64,000 nt of DNA. Origin: DSVZ01 sp964568145 (GTDB lineage Bacteria; Verrucomicrobiota; Verrucomicrobiia; Limisphaerales; J093). Position 1 is the first letter of the stretch; each line of letters opens with the position of its first letter. This document shows, piece after piece, positions 61,653 to 64,000 of this stretch. The notes under the pieces were generated by a model. The model was not told where the DNA came from, ran no database searches, and was given only the letters and a program-made list of their open reading frames with translations. The translations under genes and the position numbers were made by a program. The DNA is taken from assembly GCA_964568145.1 (NCBI GenBank), contig CAZMOZ010000007.1, positions 132,366 through 196,365 on the forward strand, written 5' to 3'.

Positions 61653-61760
61653 GGAATGCGGAATGCGGATTTGGTATTGGTACTTGGTTCGGGGTGCTTG
61701 GTGCTTGGTCCCGTTTTTGGGGCTCGAGAAAGGCGGATGCCGGATGCCGGAACCCAGCCA
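61653..61760. repeat. Short direct-repeat patch, second copy
   Basis: GGAATGCGGAATGCGGATTT at one end, TTGGTATTGGTACTTGG and GGTGCTTGGTGCTTGG in the middle, GGATGCCGGATGCCGG at the other. Related in inverted order to 25411-25500. Confidence 0.4.
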
Positions 61761-61805
61761 GCCTTCGGCCTTCGACTTTCGACCTTCGACCAATGATCGT
61801 CGCCG

Positions 61806-62660
61806 GTGCCACCACCTCCGCTTGCAAGCGCGCCATCGTGCGCCTACGCCACCGACCTTCGAGAAACCCGCATTCACCCCCGCGCAACCGCCGCTGACAG
61901 CCGGAAAAACAGGATCTGCAGACAAGAAATCGCCGCCGACAATCGGGAAACCGGGATTTGCACTCAGGAAATCGCCGCCGGCAGGCAGGAAATCGCCAGT
62001 TACATTCGGGAAACTGCTGCTGACATTACCGCAAATGCTGCTGACAGCCGGGAAACCGCCGATTTCGCCCCGGAACTCGCCCAACTGGCCGCCGACTACG
62101 GCGCTGTCACCGCCAAGGCCGCCCAGGCCGCCGCCGACGCCAAGGCCCTGGCCGAAACCGCGCTCGAAGACGCCGCCTTCGTCCTGGCCCGCGCCCTGGC
62201 CTACCACTTCAAAAAGACCGGCGACCTCGACCGCCACGGCAAAGTGGACCTGACCCGGAACGCCATCGTGAAACTGCGCACGCGGGAACTGGTGAACAAG
62301 GCGACCGCCATCCGCGACCTCGCCGCGGCGGCCGTCAACGAACCCGACGCCGCCAGCCGGGGCGTGACCCCCGCCCGGGTGACCGCGCTCGCCGCCGCCA
62401 TCGAGGCGTTCCGCGCCGTGATGAACACCCCGCGCGGCCAGATCGTGAACCGCGGCGCGCTCCTGCGCGAGGTGGAGACCGACGTCGCGGCCCTCCTGGA
62501 CCGGGTGAGCGACCTGGACGATCTGGTGGTGCAGTTCGACGGCGAGGCCGGCCAGCGCTTCCCCGAGGCCTGGCGCCGCGCCCGCATCATCGTGGACGCC
62601 GGCGGCGGCCGGGCCGACAACCCCGCGCCCGCGCCCAGCCCGGCACCGGCGCCGCAGTAA
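61806..62660 (+). CDS. Hypothetical protein with heptad-repeat N-terminus
   Basis: 284 aa from a GTG at 61806; the start is uncertain. Residues about 31-86 consist of eight imperfect 7-residue repeats (for example DNRETGI, CTQEIAA, GRQEIAS, YIRETAA), encoded by a 21-nt tandem repeat, likely to form a short coiled coil. The rest is alanine-rich and helical: AQAAADAKALAETALEDAAFVLARALAYHFKKTGDLDRHGKVDLTRNAI, and a conserved DVAALLDRVSDLDDLVVQF near the end. The family appears to be common in Verrucomicrobia with no known role; no signal peptide or catalytic motif is seen. Ends in a PAPAPSPAPAP tail. Confidence 0.55.
   Translation: MPPPPLASAPSCAYATDLRETRIHPRATAADSRKNRICRQEIAADNRETGICTQEIAAGRQEIASYIRETAADITANAADSRETADFAPELAQLAADYGAVTAKAAQAAADAKALAETALEDAAFVLARALAYHFKKTGDLDRHGKVDLTRNAIVKLRTRELVNKATAIRDLAAAAVNEPDAASRGVTPARVTALAAAIEAFRAVMNTPRGQIVNRGALLREVETDVAALLDRVSDLDDLVVQFDGEAGQRFPEAWRRARIIVDAGGGRADNPAPAPSPAPAPQ
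61896..62063 (+). repeat. 21-nt tandem repeat encoding heptads
   Basis: Eight consecutive 21-nt units alternating GACAxCCGGGAAACCGGGATT-like and TGCACTCAGGAAATCGCCGC-like sequence (42-nt period). In frame with the hypothetical gene at 61806. Confidence 0.6.
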
Positions 62661-62755
62661 CACAGCCTTGCCCGGCCGCGAGCGGTCTTCGCAAACGAGG
62701 GCTGCAATTTGTGTGCGCCGGCCATGGCATCCTGTATCCTCGCGGGGAACCGACG

Positions 62756-63988
62756 ATGAACCAGCAGAACGGCAACGTCCGCTACGGCCCCGGCAACCCG
62801 CATCCGCTTTCCCTGCTCAAGACCGAGCTGGTGTGGGAGGGGAAATACGACGAGTACGGCAACCGCCGCGCGGTGGACGTGGCCGGGTGCGCCATGCCGC
62901 TGCAAAAGATCGAGACGATTGACGAGCCCCGCAGTCGCGCCGCCGCCGAGGGGCAGATGGAAATGTTCGAGGAGAAACTGCTGGCGGCAGGTAGGGCGCG
63001 TCACTCCGTGCGCGCCGAGGCTTTGCATGACGGAGGCGGCGCGCAGGGGACTGACGCGCCCTACCAACACTTCCGCAACCGGCTCATCTGGGGCGACAAC
63101 AAGCTGGTAATGGCCAGCCTGCTGGCCGAATTCAAGGGCCGGGTAGACCTCATCTACATTGACCCGTCGTTCGACGTGGGCGCGGACTTCACCATGGACG
63201 TGCCGCTGGGCGACGAGAAGGAGACCGTGGCCAAAGACCAGTCCACGCTCGAAATGGTCGCCTACCGCGACATGTGGGGCAAAGGCACGGACTCCTACCT
63301 CCATATGATGTTCGAGCGCCTCTCGCTGATGAGGGAATTGTTGAGCGAACGCGGAACAATCTACTTCCACGTCGGCTGGCTTGTGTCGCATTACGTCAAA
63401 GCAATTCTCGACGACATCTTCGGGCGTGACCGTTTCGTGAATCAAATCATCTGGAAACGGCAAACGGCTCACAGCGACACGACGCAAGGAGCGGAACACA
63501 TGGGCCGACTCCACGACGTGACTTTCCTCTACACAAAGGGCGAGCACTACACATGGAACATGCAGCTCACGCCTTATGATGCGGAATACATTGAAAAGAC
63601 CTACAAGCACGTTGAGCCGAAAACGAAGCGGCGCTATTCGCTTGGCGACATCACCGCGCCCGGCGGAGCTTTCAAAGGGAATCCATATTACGAATTTCTT
63701 GGCTTCACACGCTTCTGGCGATTCTCGGAAAAGCGGATGAAGGAACTTTACGAAGAAGGCAGAATCGTTCAGCAATCGCCGGGTGCTGTTCCGCGACAGA
63801 AGCGTTACCTCGATGAAATGGCCGGCGTTCCCCTTCAAGACCTTTGGACGGACATTGGGCCAGTTCAGCCGGAGGCAAACGAGCGTCAAGGCTACGACAC
63901 CCAGAAGCCGATCGCTTTGCTTGAACGCATCATCAAAGTTTCCTCTTATAGTGCTCCCGAAAAACTGGACAGGTGGTTTAGATGGTGA
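62756..63988 (+). pseudogene. Site-specific DNA methyltransferase (type III Mod-like), 3-prime end lost to an insertion
   Basis: 410 codons from the ATG at 62756 to the TGA at 63986-63988. NRLIWGDNKLVMASLLAEFKGRVDLIYIDPSFDVGADF holds the catalytic DPPY-like motif, here DPSF, in the N4/N6-adenine class. YDTQKPIALLERIIKVSS is the TQKP segment that normally precedes the SAM motif with FCGSGTT. Here the wording breaks off and becomes YSAPEKLDRWFRW with a stop, so the SAM-binding half of the gene is missing in this window. A 76-bp GTAG REP pair sits in frame at residues about 79-104 (AGRARHSVRAEAL and after). It probably belonged to a restriction-modification system. Confidence 0.75.
62990..63065. 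repeat. Inverted pair of GTAG REPs inside the methyltransferase gene
   Basis: GGTAGGGCGCGTCA at 62990-63003 is repeated exactly in inverted orientation at 63052-63065. Each half is GTAG plus a GGCGCG/CGCGCC stem, so the whole is a two-REP unit (BIME-like). It adds about 25 codons without a stop. Confidence 0.75.
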
Positions 63989-64000
63989 CTGATAAGCACC
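63952..64000 (+). mobile_element. Probable left end of an IS3-like insertion sequence (runs off the window)
   Basis: TGCTCCCGAAAAACTGGACA resembles the TG...CCCCxxAAAACTGGACA ends of IS3-family elements. It starts exactly where methyltransferase homology ends. An ATG at 63982 could begin the element's first frame. Only about 50 nt are visible. Confidence 0.45.

Overview
The window is GC-rich bacterial chromosome. It most likely comes from Verrucomicrobiota, near the Limisphaerales/Pedosphaera group. This is an inference from the gene types: a pseudopilin with an FTLIELLVV stem, giant secreted Ig/PKD/Calx-beta/FG-GAP proteins ending in short F/YYR tails, a TGS-less ThrRS, GH42 and DUF2961 sugar enzymes, and dense interspersed palindromes. 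No rRNA, tRNA, CRISPR array or prophage was seen.

Layout. 1-3.4 kb: tail of an unknown gene and a putative restriction endonuclease, lpdA, and a hicBA toxin-antitoxin pair. 3.6-20 kb: exported or carbohydrate-related genes (DUF2961 protein, PA-domain lectin-like protein, GH42 beta-galactosidase-like protein, beta-propeller protein, ArsB/NhaD permease, Ig/lamin-tail protein). 20.6-23.9 kb: a tight operon ending lspA-miaA. 24-30.6 kb: a decayed toxin-antitoxin remnant, pseudopilin, lytic transglycosylase, purC and a PKD/Calx-beta protein. 31-34 kb: an MBOAT acyltransferase with an SGNH-like partner. 34.3-36.3 kb: three small genes with unusually good Shine-Dalgarno sites. 36.7-39.5 kb: thrS and its leader. 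39.6-44.6 kb: a broken aquaporin gene, a cupin, a small basic protein, methyltransferases and a glycosyltransferase. 44.7-50.8 kb: a frameshifted giant gene with dockerin- and cohesin-like modules. 51-63.9 kb: housekeeping genes (yacG, purF, gamma-carbonic anhydrase, dnaK, groES-groEL, pyrR-pyrB), then a DNA methyltransferase apparently cut by an insertion sequence at the right edge.

The most striking locus is thrS. Its reading frame contains, without a stop, a complete REP-associated tyrosine transposase (RAYT) bounded by a pair of inverted GGAG-type REP hairpins. The insert lies in the loop just before the zinc-binding MNCP segment of ThrRS. The transposase has no start codon of its own and can only be made as part of the synthetase polypeptide. 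Upstream there is a candidate threonine attenuator: an 11-codon leader with three consecutive Thr codons and then a terminator hairpin. A palindromic element sits between that attenuator and the gene.

The second theme is non-coding. At least six families of palindromic or terminal-inverted-repeat elements fill the intergenic gaps, and two GTAG-type REP units lie in or at the end of genes. The third theme is transcription: eight genes or leaders have a -35/-10 pair placed 6-8 nt before the start codon with no Shine-Dalgarno, which suggests leaderless mRNAs. Several genes are visibly damaged: the aquaporin gene (in-frame TAG), the giant dockerin gene (T7 frameshift), a LOR/SDH-type gene ending at a REP, a MazF-like stub and the terminal methyltransferase.
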